From Bretschneidera sinensis (taxonomy: Eukaryota > Streptophyta > Magnoliopsida > Brassicales > Akaniaceae): a stretch of 64,000 nt of DNA. Positions 10,796-22,205 of the stretch are shown one piece after another; the stretch's first letter is position 1, and each line of letters starts with the position of its first letter. Below the pieces are notes generated by a model. It had not been told where the DNA came from. It made no database searches and saw nothing but the letters and a program-made list of their open reading frames with translations. The translations under genes were made by a program, and so were the position numbers. Where the stretch lies: assembly GCA_023935145.1 (NCBI GenBank), contig CM043700.1, positions 36,573,620 to 36,637,619 on the forward strand, in the 5' to 3' direction.

Positions 10796-11812
10796 TAAGA
10801 GTGAGCCTGAGTCGATTTGGACCGAGTTGACCTAAAAAACCAACCCAAGCAAATTATATCATATTGGAAAAATCTCATCCCAATCCAACTCATGTATTAA
10901 TCTAACCTCAAACCAACCCAATCCATTTAAATTGATTTAGATCACTAGTTACTTAAAAAGTAATAATGCAAATATATTACGTAAGAAAAAAATGTTTTAC
11001 TACAATTATTTATCATTCATTATATCCAAAATTAAATTCATACAATTATTCATTAAATCTTACAAATCATCATTTACAAATTAAGTATCTTAAATCACTT
11101 CACGCAAAGTTTAAACAAATTTAATTTAATACAAATCATATAAAAGTATATAAAATTAGATTTTAAAGGTATTTGACCCACTAAATTCTTCAAAACTTCA
11201 ATACAAGTATAGATTTTATCTTAGAATATTCATAATCAAGTTCAATAGTATAAAAAACATAAAGTAAAAGAACATAGAATAAGAAAATCAATTTAACAAG
11301 TTGTTAGAAAGCATATTAAAAGTTCAATTGAAATTATTTAAAGAGAATAAATAGTATTGGGTATTTTTCAACTAAAAAGTATTAAAAAAAATCTATTCAC
11401 ATATTTAAATTCTAATTAGTTTTTTTTTTATTGAAAACCAACGTATTTTTTGTTGGAGGGTTACTAAGAAAAATAAAAAAAGAGAATATATATACATATA
11501 TCTACATACATACAAAATATATATTGCAATCCAAACTAATTTATTAAAATGTGAATATAGTCTATCAAATACACACACAAAATATATATTACAATTCAAA
11601 CCAACTTACTAAAATATGAATGTAGTTCATCAATTCTTAAAGTAAATATTAAATACATATAAGATACAAATATATAAAGATCGGATTGAGATTTTTTAAC
11701 TATTAACTTAATTCAACCCACCAAATTCAAAAAAATTTCAACCTAAAACTAATTCAACTTTTAAAAACTCCAACCCCAGTCTATTACATCGATTTGGATA
11801 AAATCTACGGGC
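10796..11812 (-). mobile_element. Degenerate relic of the same hAT family, inverted
   Basis: The left edge TAAGAGTGAGCCTGAGTCGA resembles the complement of the right end of the 6161-10031 element, and the text near 11760-11812 (AACCCCAGTCTATTACATCG) resembles the complement of its left end. Interior motifs such as AACCCACCAAATTC and TTGAGATTTTTTAAC also match the family's subterminal parts. There is no transposase, and the body is AT-rich with a 65-bp internal duplication (about 11512-11640). Borders are approximate and no target duplication was confirmed. Confidence 0.5.
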
Positions 11813-11985
11813 TACCAGTTTCCATGCGACTGTGTTCCTTTTTTGCACCAAAAAAATCAACGGAACGAAGCGTTTTGTTTCTCATCTCCCTGGCACGTGA
11901 CTTTACACTCCCGAAACCGCTTAGACCCCACGCTTCTATCCACGCAGTGCACGCACGCAACTAGGCTTCGGATATTCCTCTCCCC

Positions 11986-11992
11986 TATAAAA
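11986..11992 (+). promoter_or_regulatory. TATA box of the PQT3-like gene
   Basis: TATAAAA lies 102 bases upstream of the ATG at 12094 in a locally C-rich segment, a usual distance for a plant core promoter with a short leader. Confidence 0.55.
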
Positions 11993-12093
11993 TCATTTTC
12001 TTCGCATCGGAAAACAGAAACTTAAGAACTCCCCAAATTATTCAGGCAATATATGGTCTGAGCTTTGTGATTGACTCACCGATTCGACTCTCC

Positions 12094-12267
12094 ATGGCCG
12101 TCAGATTCAAATTCAGGAGCTCAGCCAACTTTGACACGGTCGACATTGAAGGCCGACCTTCAATTTCGGTTCGCGATCTCAAATCTAAAATCGTACTTAA
12201 AAAGAAACTCAATATCCGCCAAGACTTCGATCTTGTTTTCTCGGATGCCCTAACCGGTCAAGGTCAC

Positions 12268-12301
<34 letters not shown>

Positions 12302-15300
12302 GTATGTATTTGTCACATGTATGTGTATATCTATATCGTTTGCGTTTGGTTCCTAAGAAAACAGAAACGGAAAGTAAAGAGTAGCAAATAGAATTTGGAT
12401 TTTAATTTTATATATATAGAAGTATTTCAGGCTCTGCTTGTATTCTTCAGTTTTTAATTTACATTTTGGTTGTTTTGTGATTCTTGTATTTGGAATTGGA
12501 TTTGATTGTAGGCAAAATCTATTGAAGGGTTAATATTATTTTTGCCTCCCAACCTTTAAAATTGAACAATTTCCCCGTTATATCTAAAAGATCTTTCGTG
12601 CACACTTGTGGCTAAAGCATGCGGCCATGTGAGGATAATCTAGCAAAATGACCCGCATGCTTTACCACACCTGTAGGTGTGAAAACTCTGTTAAATTTAA
12701 AGGAATTGGATCAGTGGACCAATTTTTATTGTTCTAAAGATAAGGGGGGAATTGTTCGATTTGAAAGGTTGGGGGCAATTGGTTACCGGTGATAACACCT
12801 AGGGGAAAAATAATATTACCCTCCATAGAATGAATATTAGAGAAATTGCATTTTAGGGAGTCTACCAAATTGAAAGTTTGAGTGAAGTCCAGTAGTTTAG
12901 TTATGTGTTACCAAATGTGTCCTTAATTTAATTAAATGGAATGGTTGAATTCTAGGTATTTGAATGTTGTTTTTGTTGTTTCAGTCCATAGAGTGAAATG
13001 TTCAAAGATATTGGTTTATAGTTTGGTTTATAATGATGGTTGCTTCTATAGAAGTGATTACTGAATTCCGTCATTGGTTCTTGTTTGGATTTAATGCAGA
13101 GTATGTGGATGAAGGTTTTCAAATTCCGAGTGGTTCAAGTGTAATTATCAAGAGAGTGCCAGCGGGGTTGGTGCCTTCAGATAAGTAAGATTTATTACCA
13201 TTTATGTTTGTTAAATAATGCTAAATTTAGCTGTTGTTTTTGGAATTTATCTGAGTCAAGGATTGACAAATTACCATAGCAAGATTTAATTAATTCTTGT
13301 TATGTGATGTTACTTTGATGCAGGATGCTCGTTGGCTCAATTCAAAATTCTGGGAACAAAGATATGAGTGTGGTTAAGACGTCTCTTCTAGCTGTAAGCA
13401 TATAAACTTGCTTCTGATTGGAATTGAATGCTGCCATTGATCCCTCGACAGAAAAGCAAAAATAGATGAACATGACACAAAGGGTTGTGTGTTTTAGTTT
13501 ATTGATTGGGTTAAGTGTTTCACTGGTTCACTTTTTCTTGGTTTGTCTAAATCCTTTCCCCTGCTTTTTTACATTAGAAATCTGCACATTCCATGTTTGA
13601 AGATCTTGTTGCACTGGTTAGAAATCATGGTAAAGAGGATTTTGAGAAATAAGGTGAGGCAGATTCTGCCTTGGACTGACCTTAATGACCTGTGTGAGAT
13701 TAACTTTTTATGCCAATACATGGTCAAAACGAGTAATTTATACATGGACTGCCTAATAGACTAAACCAATTGAGTTGACATTTCAGATAGTCTGAAAACA
13801 CATTAGAAGGCTGAGATTTGAAAAGTTTTATAAAATGGTGAAAAACATGATTGGTCTAATCTACAATCCATGTGTTAGGCAAAGTGTAACCAAGAGTTTC
13901 TCTGTCTAAACACCTAGAAATTAATTTTCATGCTGCTGCAAAGTTGGAATATATGGGAAGATGCGTATCGTGCTCACTTCTACGTGTTATATTGTACACA
14001 TGTGCTTTTTTCCCTTGCCAAAAGGTAAAAAAAAAAACTAATGGCATAACTTCATCTTTTGCAGTGTGAGGATGACATTGACTTTGATGACTTTGGGGTT
14101 GACTTATGTCCTGTTCCTGAGGTGATATTATCTTGCCCTGATCTTGATGTTAGTGAGAAAATATGCATTAGCAGCAAGAACAGAAATAACGAAGGAAGAA
14201 GGTAATATTGTTTTTTTGGAGTTTGATCTTATCTAATATATGATTCATTTTTCCAGTTATTCAGATGAATTCAAACTTTTCTGGTGCATTGTGGTCTAGT
14301 TGCATTCCTTTTTTTTTAACTGAATTCTTTTTGTGCGTTCAGGTCCTCTGAGCCACTGATGGTAGGTTATCAGAAATTTGACACAGACAACCTCTGTGAG
14401 GGTATTCCACGAGGTGTTTGCTCTCTCCCCCTCTCTCTCCCTCCAAAAAAAAAGATCTTTTGCTAACATTTTAAAATTTACGTGCTACGGTTTTATGTAG
14501 GTCCCTTACATAGTGGAATTGAAGAAAATACGTCAGTGGAAAAATCAAAACACAATATGGAAGAACATGACGAAGTGGGAAAGTATGAAGTGTAATTATT
14601 CATTTCATATACTCTTCTTCCTTTCATTTAGCATAAAGAGACTGATTTTTCCCCCTTTTTTCACAGAGCGGTAAATACAAGTATTCCAATGCAGAGTGCC
14701 AATTTGCCATCAGAACTTAAATGTTCTCTCTGCAACATGCTTTTTAAAGAGGCAGTTATGATACCTTGCTGCCAGCATAGTTTTTGTCAGAAATGTAAGC
14801 TTTGTTTTATTGTGTTGGCTGAGTTCACTTCTACAATTGTTTTCTATAAGTTTTCAATCAGTTATTCTCTTTGAAACTCAGTGGCTTCAGGTGCATAAAA
14901 GTTTGTTTCTTAAAAAAACTAGAAAACTTTAATTCTTTAACAAGATTTGACAACAAACTCTTTTTATTTTACAGAGAGAATCTTGTGAGCTTATGTTATT
15001 TGTGTTGATCTGATATTTTCATATCTTGACGGTTGTTTGGGTGCAGGCATTAATTTAGTTCTAGTTGAGAAGGGAAGGTGCCCCAAATGTTCTTCCTCCA
15101 AATGCAGAGTTGATGATCTGCTACCGAATGTATCTCTTAGGCAAGCAATAGACCATTTCCTTGAGTCCCAACTTCTAATCAGTGGTTCAGTATATTCTTT
15201 AAATCAATATGCCCCAGGTACATTTTTTTTGGTTCTAATGTCCGCCTTCTTCTTTACTCTTAGAATTTTGTACTTATTTAAGCATGCAAAACAGATGGAG

Positions 15301-18300
15301 AATCAGGAGTTCAAGCAAAAGAGGTCTCTGGTGCTGTAACTATCCTTCAAAGAGAACCAGATCTGCCTCATTCTCCCTCTGCAACAGGGAGGGGATCTAA
15401 TCAAATTGCAGCAGAACCTGTTGGTGGCACAGGCTCTCGTGTAAATCAGTCAGGGGCAAATAAATCCTTGAAAACGCCTCCGCTGTCACACAAGATTAAA
15501 CATATAGTCGGAAGACATGGCTCTGTGCATCCAGTGGATTTGAAAAGTGGGCCTGAGGACTTGGCAGAGTTTGCTGACTTTCAAGGGGAAAGCCAGCCCA
15601 TGCACGAGGAAGGTAACATGAATTTTGTGGGTTACTTGTCTATAAATTGTGTGACTATGATATTTTATGCTGTGTAGGAGAAATTAGGCTGTTGGCTGGC
15701 AACTGGTCTATTGTACAAGTCATAATTTGCCTACAACATTTTTACTAGACCTGGACGTCTTGCACTGTCTGCATTGCTATATCTAATTGCCAATATATTC
15801 TGCGCTAGCTCTGGAACTCTAATTTATGTGTTTGTTATGTAACTCCAGCTGAATCCAGTATCAAGCAAAAGAAAGCATTGTGGGCTAATGCTTCAGGTTC
15901 TACCTACAGTTTCGGTATGTTTGTTGTAGCCTCACCTGAAACCTCTTGTAGACTTATGTGTTAACATATGCAGTGAATTTTTCAGGTGCAGAAAAGAGTT
16001 TTATGGAGAGTGGAAGACACAAAAAGGTACATAAATTCGGCAAAAAAATTATGTTCTCATATTGAATAATACGTTAAGTTATTGTAATGCTAATTGGATG
16101 AATATAAGCATTGTCATACTTTGCGGACAATAATGGCTTGATAACTACACGGATCAATAATTAAGGAATGTCAAAGTTAGGGTTCGATTGACACTTCGAC
16201 AGATTCATCTTATTGATGTGCTTTTTGCATGGGAGAATCTGTTTGTTGTCCCTCTGCCTTTAGTGGGTCTTAAACCTTCTGTGCTCATTAACCTCTGTTG
16301 GGGCTAGGTCTTGTCATTTTCTATTGTTTCTTGTTTTTCCTCCTGTAATATGGTTCATCTTTTGAGTTTAGCCATATATGATATCTACAGTGATTTGAGT
16401 TTGAATATTACTTTACATCAATTTTTCATTTCCTTGGTTCTGCACTCAAAAACTGATCGTGGGGTACCCTATTTATTTAAATTAGGGGGATCGTACCTGT
16501 TACATGTGTGGTTCTCCAGATCATTTCATAAGAGATTGCCCAACTGCTTACATGTCACGTCCTATGTTTCAGACAGGTAAATACTTCTTGGTTTCATTTG
16601 CTATTTTTGTATATGTATTGAACCTTTGTTTTTTATGTGAACATTTTTTGGGACTGCAGGAAATGTCATGTTTCCTGGAGCTATACCTGGTTATGCATCA
16701 CCTCGCTGGAATGGACCTCCATTCCCCCTTGTCAGGCCGTTTGGAAATGTATATGGCAATCATGGGATGATGTCCTTCAATGCCACCATGGTTCCTGCCA
16801 CACCTTTTGCTGTTCCTGCATATATGCCATCTATGTTTGGAAGCTACCCTGCTTCTGGGTAAATTCAATTTTTTTCATTTGTAATAGACTCCACATATTT
16901 CCTGTTGTGTACAGATTTTTACACTGGGACATTTTGCAGTGGCTTCATGAAGATGGGAGGTGCAGCTACTCCTCTAATGGATGGTGCAGAGCGCCATCAA
17001 TGTCATTCAGACTATGCAGATCTTAAAGAATTTGATAAGAGATGGAAGCACTCAAGTGAGATTACGAGAAGGTAAATCTTTTTTGATATTGAGTAATGAA
17101 CAACCATGTGAATAGAATATATTGGCTGTGTGATTCTTATTGGTTGGTGAGCTATTGAAACTCAACATGAATCTGTCAAACTTATCAATAATATGTGTTG
17201 TGGCTATCTGCATCATAACCAGGCAACTAATATAACAAGTAATGGTTTCGTGATTTAGGAAGACTGCTGTGTATGATCTTTCAGCCTTTACCTTAAGAAT
17301 TAGTTATTTAATTTAGTGTAAAAGTTTCTTAACCGAATGAATAATACACATTTTGGGGATATACTTTTCTCTTTTGATTTTTCCCTTGAAAATATATTAG
17401 TAGGAATTATTTTTCAAGGAACGATTTAGCCAAACTACTTGAGTTCAAACAGCTTATTGCTTTAAGCATGTTAAACTAAAATCAGGTGCTCAAAGCGGGT
17501 TACTAAAATAAGCAGTTTAACATTTGGATAACAGGTGCTGAAGTTAGAAATAAGTTGTTGAAGTGTTTGGTTAAAGAGTGCCGAAATCAACTTATAGCTT
17601 AAAATTACGAAAAGGGTATTTAGAGAATTTGACATATTGATTTTTAATATAATTTTGTTTAGATAATTTTTTGAAACTTGTTTACATTGAAACTAATAAT
17701 TATCTTAGATCAGTTTTTAATAATTTGATAAATTTATAATAAATAATAATAAAAAATATTTAAAAAATGTTTAAGATTTATTAAAATGAAAAATATTAAA
17801 AGTAATAATTTTATGATAAAAAAATAATGAATTAGTAAACAAAATTTAAGATAATTTAAATGAAAAGTGATAAATATGTTAGTAAACTAAACACTAAATT
17901 AAGAAAACTATAAAAAAATAAATCAAATTTTTTTAGGAACTAAATTAAACAAATTTTACTAGTGATTTGTGAGTGAAACTAATTAATTATAATTAATATT
18001 AAAATCTATTAATCATATTTTTTTTAATAAAAATTAATCAACATCTTAAAATTAAAAAATAATTTCCATAATCAAAACATGAAAACAAAACTTGTAATCA
18101 AAAGAAAAGTTAAAAAATTAAAATGAAAAAGAAATCAAAAGAAAGAATGAAAAAAGGGATAATTGCACTGGTTAGACTTAGACTATGGGTCCTACCACTT
18201 AGATCCTTATACTACAAATTTGGTGAGGTCCTCAAATTTTCAATTAGTTGCAATTTGATCCTCTTCATCAATTTAATACATATCCTTTCCCTTTGAGATG

Positions 18301-21039
18301 GTTGAATTCACCAAAATAGGGTTCCAATAAACTATGAGAACCATTTGGAGGTTAAGCAACAATTTTTGTGAATTTAATTCACGTGCTATTTTTTGTGGCT
18401 TCTCAATTTTTTTAATAGTATTAAAAAAAACAATTTTCATACTAGGTCATTTGTCGTTGCAAAATAGATCTAGGATTAAATCCCGCTCTACCAGGGATTA
18501 TGGGAATAAGGGATGCCTCCCATTGTGCATTCCATCCAATGAAAAAAAATCTTTGATTTATATCACATTTATCTTTGCATGTGTACAAAAAATCGTGATC
18601 AAATTCCTTGTATTGTCAAGTTTTTAATACAATTTTGTTAATGAATAATGCTTGAAATGGTTATATTGAAACCAATTGAAAGTTTGAGGACCCCTAACGC
18701 CAAGACCTAAGTTCTAGGCGTCCATAGTTTAAGGATGGTCGATGCAATTTTTCCAAAAAAAAAAGGAATTAAAAAACAAATCAGATTTAGCCTTTGCAGA
18801 CCGGCTGCCTGTGGTACAGTGACCGTTGCTTGTGCAGAGGGGTGAGAGAGAAGGGAAAAAGGACTAGGGTCAAGAAGGTCTTATGCTTGGTCAAAGGAGG
18901 TGCTCAAAGCTGGAGGAAAAAAAATAAGCCACCCCCACCTGCTTAGAGCTTTAACTGATTATCAGCTTTAAGTGGAATCCCAAAAGCATATCTGAAGACC
19001 TCAAACCAGTTTTAAGCTGGTTTCGCTGACCATTAAGTTTAGCCAAACAGAGGCATAAAAGGGAATGGATGTGAATAGGGATGTAAGACTCCATTGAAGT
19101 CTCAAAATGGACATCATACATGTAAATGATTAGATTAGGGAGGATTTGATTTGGTAGATTCACACAATAAATGTTGAACCAAGAGGTTGTCATCTAATGC
19201 CATATGTCAACAGATAGGACCCACGTTTCCATTGATGTGTGCGTTTTTTTTTGTTTGGGGGGGGGGGGGTGGCGTTGCGGCTAGGGTGTAGGTATTAGCT
19301 GTAGTTACGGGCTTTATTGTCTTCATTTGCTGATAAATAACTGGTCGGCAAATGTCTTGAAGTCAATTTTCCAGTATTTTGTTGAGAGGTACACTAGTGA
19401 TGTAGAACCATAACCCAAGAATAAGAAATAGATTAAGGGAGAAGTAGAAGAGGAGAAATAATTGAGGAAAAGGGAAGATAGGAGAAGATAATAGCAAAAT
19501 TCAGAGGAAATAGTAGGGAGAAATAGAAGAATTAGGGGACAAGGAAAGGAGAACAAAAGTGAAGAGAAGAACTAGATGAAGGACAAGAGATGTAAAGTGG
19601 ATAGATACTGAAGTATGTTTTATCCTCAAAGTCCAGCCTACCAAAAACCCTACTAGAAGTGCTCTTATATAGAGAAGCAAATAAAATCAAACCCTAAAAT
19701 CCTAGAATATTCCTACTTGATTCTCAAGAAAAGTACAAATACAAAATAATTCCAAAGTTGCAAATTAATAAGAATATTAGCGTTTCTTGCTACATCATCA
19801 ATTAGGCTTTCGCTTTAGTGTGTTGTGGTTTTTAAAGCACCTGTGACTTCTTCTTTATGGGGCTTTGATCTTGTCGTTTCAGTGGTTTTTACATTAGGTT
19901 TTGAATATTCTAAATTTCTTTATGCATCAATATATCAAGTGATTTGTTCAGCTTGGTGTGCACAGGGCTGAGGAGAGTTAAGGTCTGTCTTGGAAAATCT
20001 TCCAGTTTAATTATATTTCAGGCTTTTTTAAGTACATTTGTTTTTGTGTGAACCAAAAGGTTTTATTGATTTCTTGCATGTCTTGCACTTTCCAGTATTT
20101 CTGGGATTTGCACTTGCTTTTTTGTACTTCATGAAGTTTTTTCCATTATTTTGATCTATAGGATCTCTCCCTCCTTCCCTTCCAACTTTAAAATGTTAAA
20201 CCTTTTACGGGGCAAATCTAATAGGAGTATGCAACATTATACATTCCATAAGATGTTTATTTGACTCTGTAATTTTCTGTTTCATATTTTTTTTGGAGAG
20301 GTATTTATATGTTGATTCTAACTATTTTAACACTTTTGCTATCAAATGTATCTTCCCCATGAACAGGGAACAATATTTTGACAATGATGAAAGTGATGAT
20401 CTTTACAAGACATGCCATTCACGGGATCGCAAACCTCCTATCAACAGGGAAAGGACTTTAAGCTGCTCTGAAGGCAGCCTAACACAGAAGTCTCACGGGA
20501 AACATCGGTGTGACAATAATATAGATGATGCCATTTACTCAGTTGACGAAAGATATGGGAAAAACTCTTGTTCCTCTGTTGGTGGTAAAGATCAAAGACG
20601 TTATCACCACTCAGAGAGGGCTAGTTCATTAGTTGAAGATATTCCCAGTAGCTCCAGCCGGGATAGTGAAGAGAGGCATAAACACCACCATAGGAGCTCC
20701 AAAAATTACAAAAGGAAGCATTGTGGCAGTGATTGTAGTTGGAGTCACCATCCAACATGTAAAGAGAAGGATGTTAAAAGGAAGAGGCCTAACTCTGATG
20801 CCAAAAGACACGATCAGAAACATCACAACTGCTCAGAATCTGGTTTAGAACCAACTCTTTCCAGCGATCATGGAAAGAAAAGAAAAGAGAAAGATTCCAG
20901 TCACGGTTCCAGACATTCTAGGCACAGCTCAAAATCCATGAATGATGAGTTGACTCATGATAGGTGGCGGATGGTTGGTGGGTCAGATGAGGATGGTGGT
21001 GAAGAATATTGTTATTATAAACGGGAAAGAATTTACTAA
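12094..21039 (+). CDS. PQT3/RBBP6-like DWNN-RING-CCHC E3 ubiquitin ligase
   Basis: Fifteen exons: 12094-12262, 13100-13184, 13324-13393, 14065-14201, 14343-14413, 14501-14582, 14667-14794, 15047-15217, 15295-15612, 15849-15914, 15986-16026, 16486-16576, 16660-16858, 16940-17071, 20367-21039. All introns are GT-AG and the join is 2433 nt, 810 residues. The N-terminal DWNN ubiquitin-like domain spans residues 3-80 (VRFKFRSS to VIIKRVP). A RING-type finger lies at 224-262 (C224, C227, C239/C240, H242, C245, C248, C259, C262). A CCHC zinc knuckle follows at 451-464 (C-x2-C-x4-H-x4-C, YMCGSPDHF). The last exon encodes a His/Ser/Arg/Lys-rich, probably nuclear tail. RBBP6-family proteins are RING E3 ligases; Arabidopsis PQT3 acts in oxidative-stress tolerance. 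In animal RBBP6 and PQT3 the knuckle precedes the RING, so the order here is reversed. Intron 14 (3.3 kb) is full of repeats. Confidence 0.88.
12268..12301. repeat. (CT)n(TA)n microsatellite in intron 1 of the PQT3-like gene
   Basis: A CT run passes directly into a TA run, just after the exon 1 donor site. Confidence 0.9.
12527..12821. mobile_element. MITE in intron 1 of the PQT3-like gene
   Basis: The left end GGGTTAATATTATTTTTGCC mirrors the right end, whose complement reads GGGTAATATTATTTTTCCCC. The body is about 295 bp and non-coding. Flanks CTATTGAA and CCATAGAA could be a decayed target duplication (6 of 8). Confidence 0.7.
18156..18754. mobile_element. MITE-like element, copy 1, in intron 14 of the PQT3-like gene
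   Basis: Terminal inverted repeats start GGGATAATTGCAC on the left and GGAAAAATTGCATC on the right (complement), extending imperfectly to CTATGG. The interior shares clear text with 50691-51210, for example TTCAATTAGTTGCAAT, CACATTTATCTTTGCATGTG and AATGAATAATGC. It is non-coding. Confidence 0.68.
19257..19269. repeat. Poly-G tract
   Basis: Thirteen consecutive G in intron 14 of the PQT3-like gene. The exact length is prone to sequencing error. Confidence 0.8.
19398..19800 (+). mobile_element. Possible solo LTR in intron 14 of the PQT3-like gene
   Basis: A 403-bp segment begins TGATGTAG and ends TACATCATCA, with near-matching 5-bp flanks ACTAG (19393-19397) and ATTAG (19801-19805). A purine-rich first half and TATATAG near 19673 fit an LTR with its own promoter. 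No partner LTR or internal region is present. This is suggestive only. Confidence 0.4.
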
Positions 21040-21875
21040 AAGAAGCAACAGACTGATTTTTTGAGGTAAATGTGTATATGAAGTTGCATATCTCAAATTA
21101 GGGTTTCCACAGGTACTCTTTCATCTCCAGTTAGGTGTTTGTATTAATATAGCATAATCTAAGCTCTGTTTAATCATCATTTTTCTGCCTGGAAGTGCTG
21201 GATTAGCACACTTATTTGGACAAGCGTAGGCCTGTTCAGATCTAATATGGATTCTGTTTGGTTTTTTTGATACAGATCTGGTTGAATGGTCGGCTTTTGG
21301 ACAATAGCTTCGTGGATATTTTTTTAATATCTGCTAACCAATTCTCTTTTATCTTTTAGCATGAGCTGTGGAGGCTAGCTAACAAAAGTTTTAAGCAGAG
21401 GAGCATTCGTTAATTTATAGGGTTGGGAACTTATCTGCTGCGCCCAAATTTCTTTTTGCTCAGATTGTTGAAGCTGTGGAAGGTATGTTTCCTTTTCAAA
21501 AGGGGAGAAGAAAGAGGGAAAAGAAAGAACCTTGCTGATCACTTTCCTTTTTTCCTTGTTATATAGCATTGAATTGCATTCACCCTTAAGTATGAGTTGC
21601 ACACGCATGTGCCTATCACAACAATGTGAGATTCTCCAAATTCAGTCGTTCTTTACTTCACTACCCTTTTTATAGGTTAATGGGGCATTAGGTCTCATGT
21701 GAGCACCGTTATGATGCTCTGTTTGTCAAGTGGCATCTGTATTCTTGGCAGTTTAATGCCAAGGCTCTCTTCTCTCTCTTCCTTTTGGCTTCTCTTTCTG
21801 GTCAGCTTTAAATAGCAAGGTTTCAGCATGTCAGCTCCCAACTTTAAGTTGGTCTTTTACTTACCTACATATATT
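21040..21875. other. 3' flank of the PQT3-like gene
   Basis: This is probable 3' UTR and downstream sequence. No separate gene was found. Confidence 0.5.
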
Positions 21876-21996
21876 GGCCATGTTTGGTACTTATTTAAGT
21901 CAACTTAAAGCAAATTGACTTAAATGGGTCCAAGGCAAAAACCCATTTAAGCCAACTTGCTTTAAATTGACTTAAAGCAGGTACCAAACATGGCCA
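21876..21996. mobile_element. Foldback MITE, Tourist-like
   Basis: A 121-bp near-perfect palindrome. Its ends GGCCATGTTTGGTAC and GTACCAAACATGGCC are exact complements, and the arms continue through TTAAGTCAACTTAAAGCA to a short loop near GGTCCAAGGC. The trinucleotide ATT flanks both sides, which fits a 3-bp target duplication of the PIF/Harbinger type. RNA from either strand would fold into a long hairpin. Confidence 0.8.
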
Positions 21997-22024
21997 TTGT
22001 GGATGATCCATTGGACGTGTCTTG

Positions 22025-22205
22025 TTCTTAATTATGAACAGACTTGTCGTTTTCAATTGGTGGAAAAGGTCCATGGATTCTTTTTTTTTTTTTTCCTATT
22101 TTAAATGAATCCACATGAAGTTCTTAATGATGAACAATTTTTTTTAATCATTTTCAATTGGAAGAAAAATGTCAATGAATTCTTTCTTGAACTTTTTAAA
22201 TGAAT
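22025..22205. repeat. Degenerate tandem duplication, about 96 bp
   Basis: TTCTTAATTATGAACA at 22025 and TTCTTAATGATGAACA at 22121 head two similar segments, each with TTTTCAATTGG and TTTTAAATGAATC. Confidence 0.55.

Noticed and set aside
19323..19556. Hydrophobic minus-strand frame of 77 codons
   Set aside because: It is the complement of a purine-rich stretch inside an intron and probable LTR; composition alone explains it.
20633..20848. Frames overlapping the last exon of the PQT3-like gene on both strands
   Set aside because: They are shadows of the His/Ser/Arg-rich coding exon, whose own frame is supported by splicing phase and stop position.
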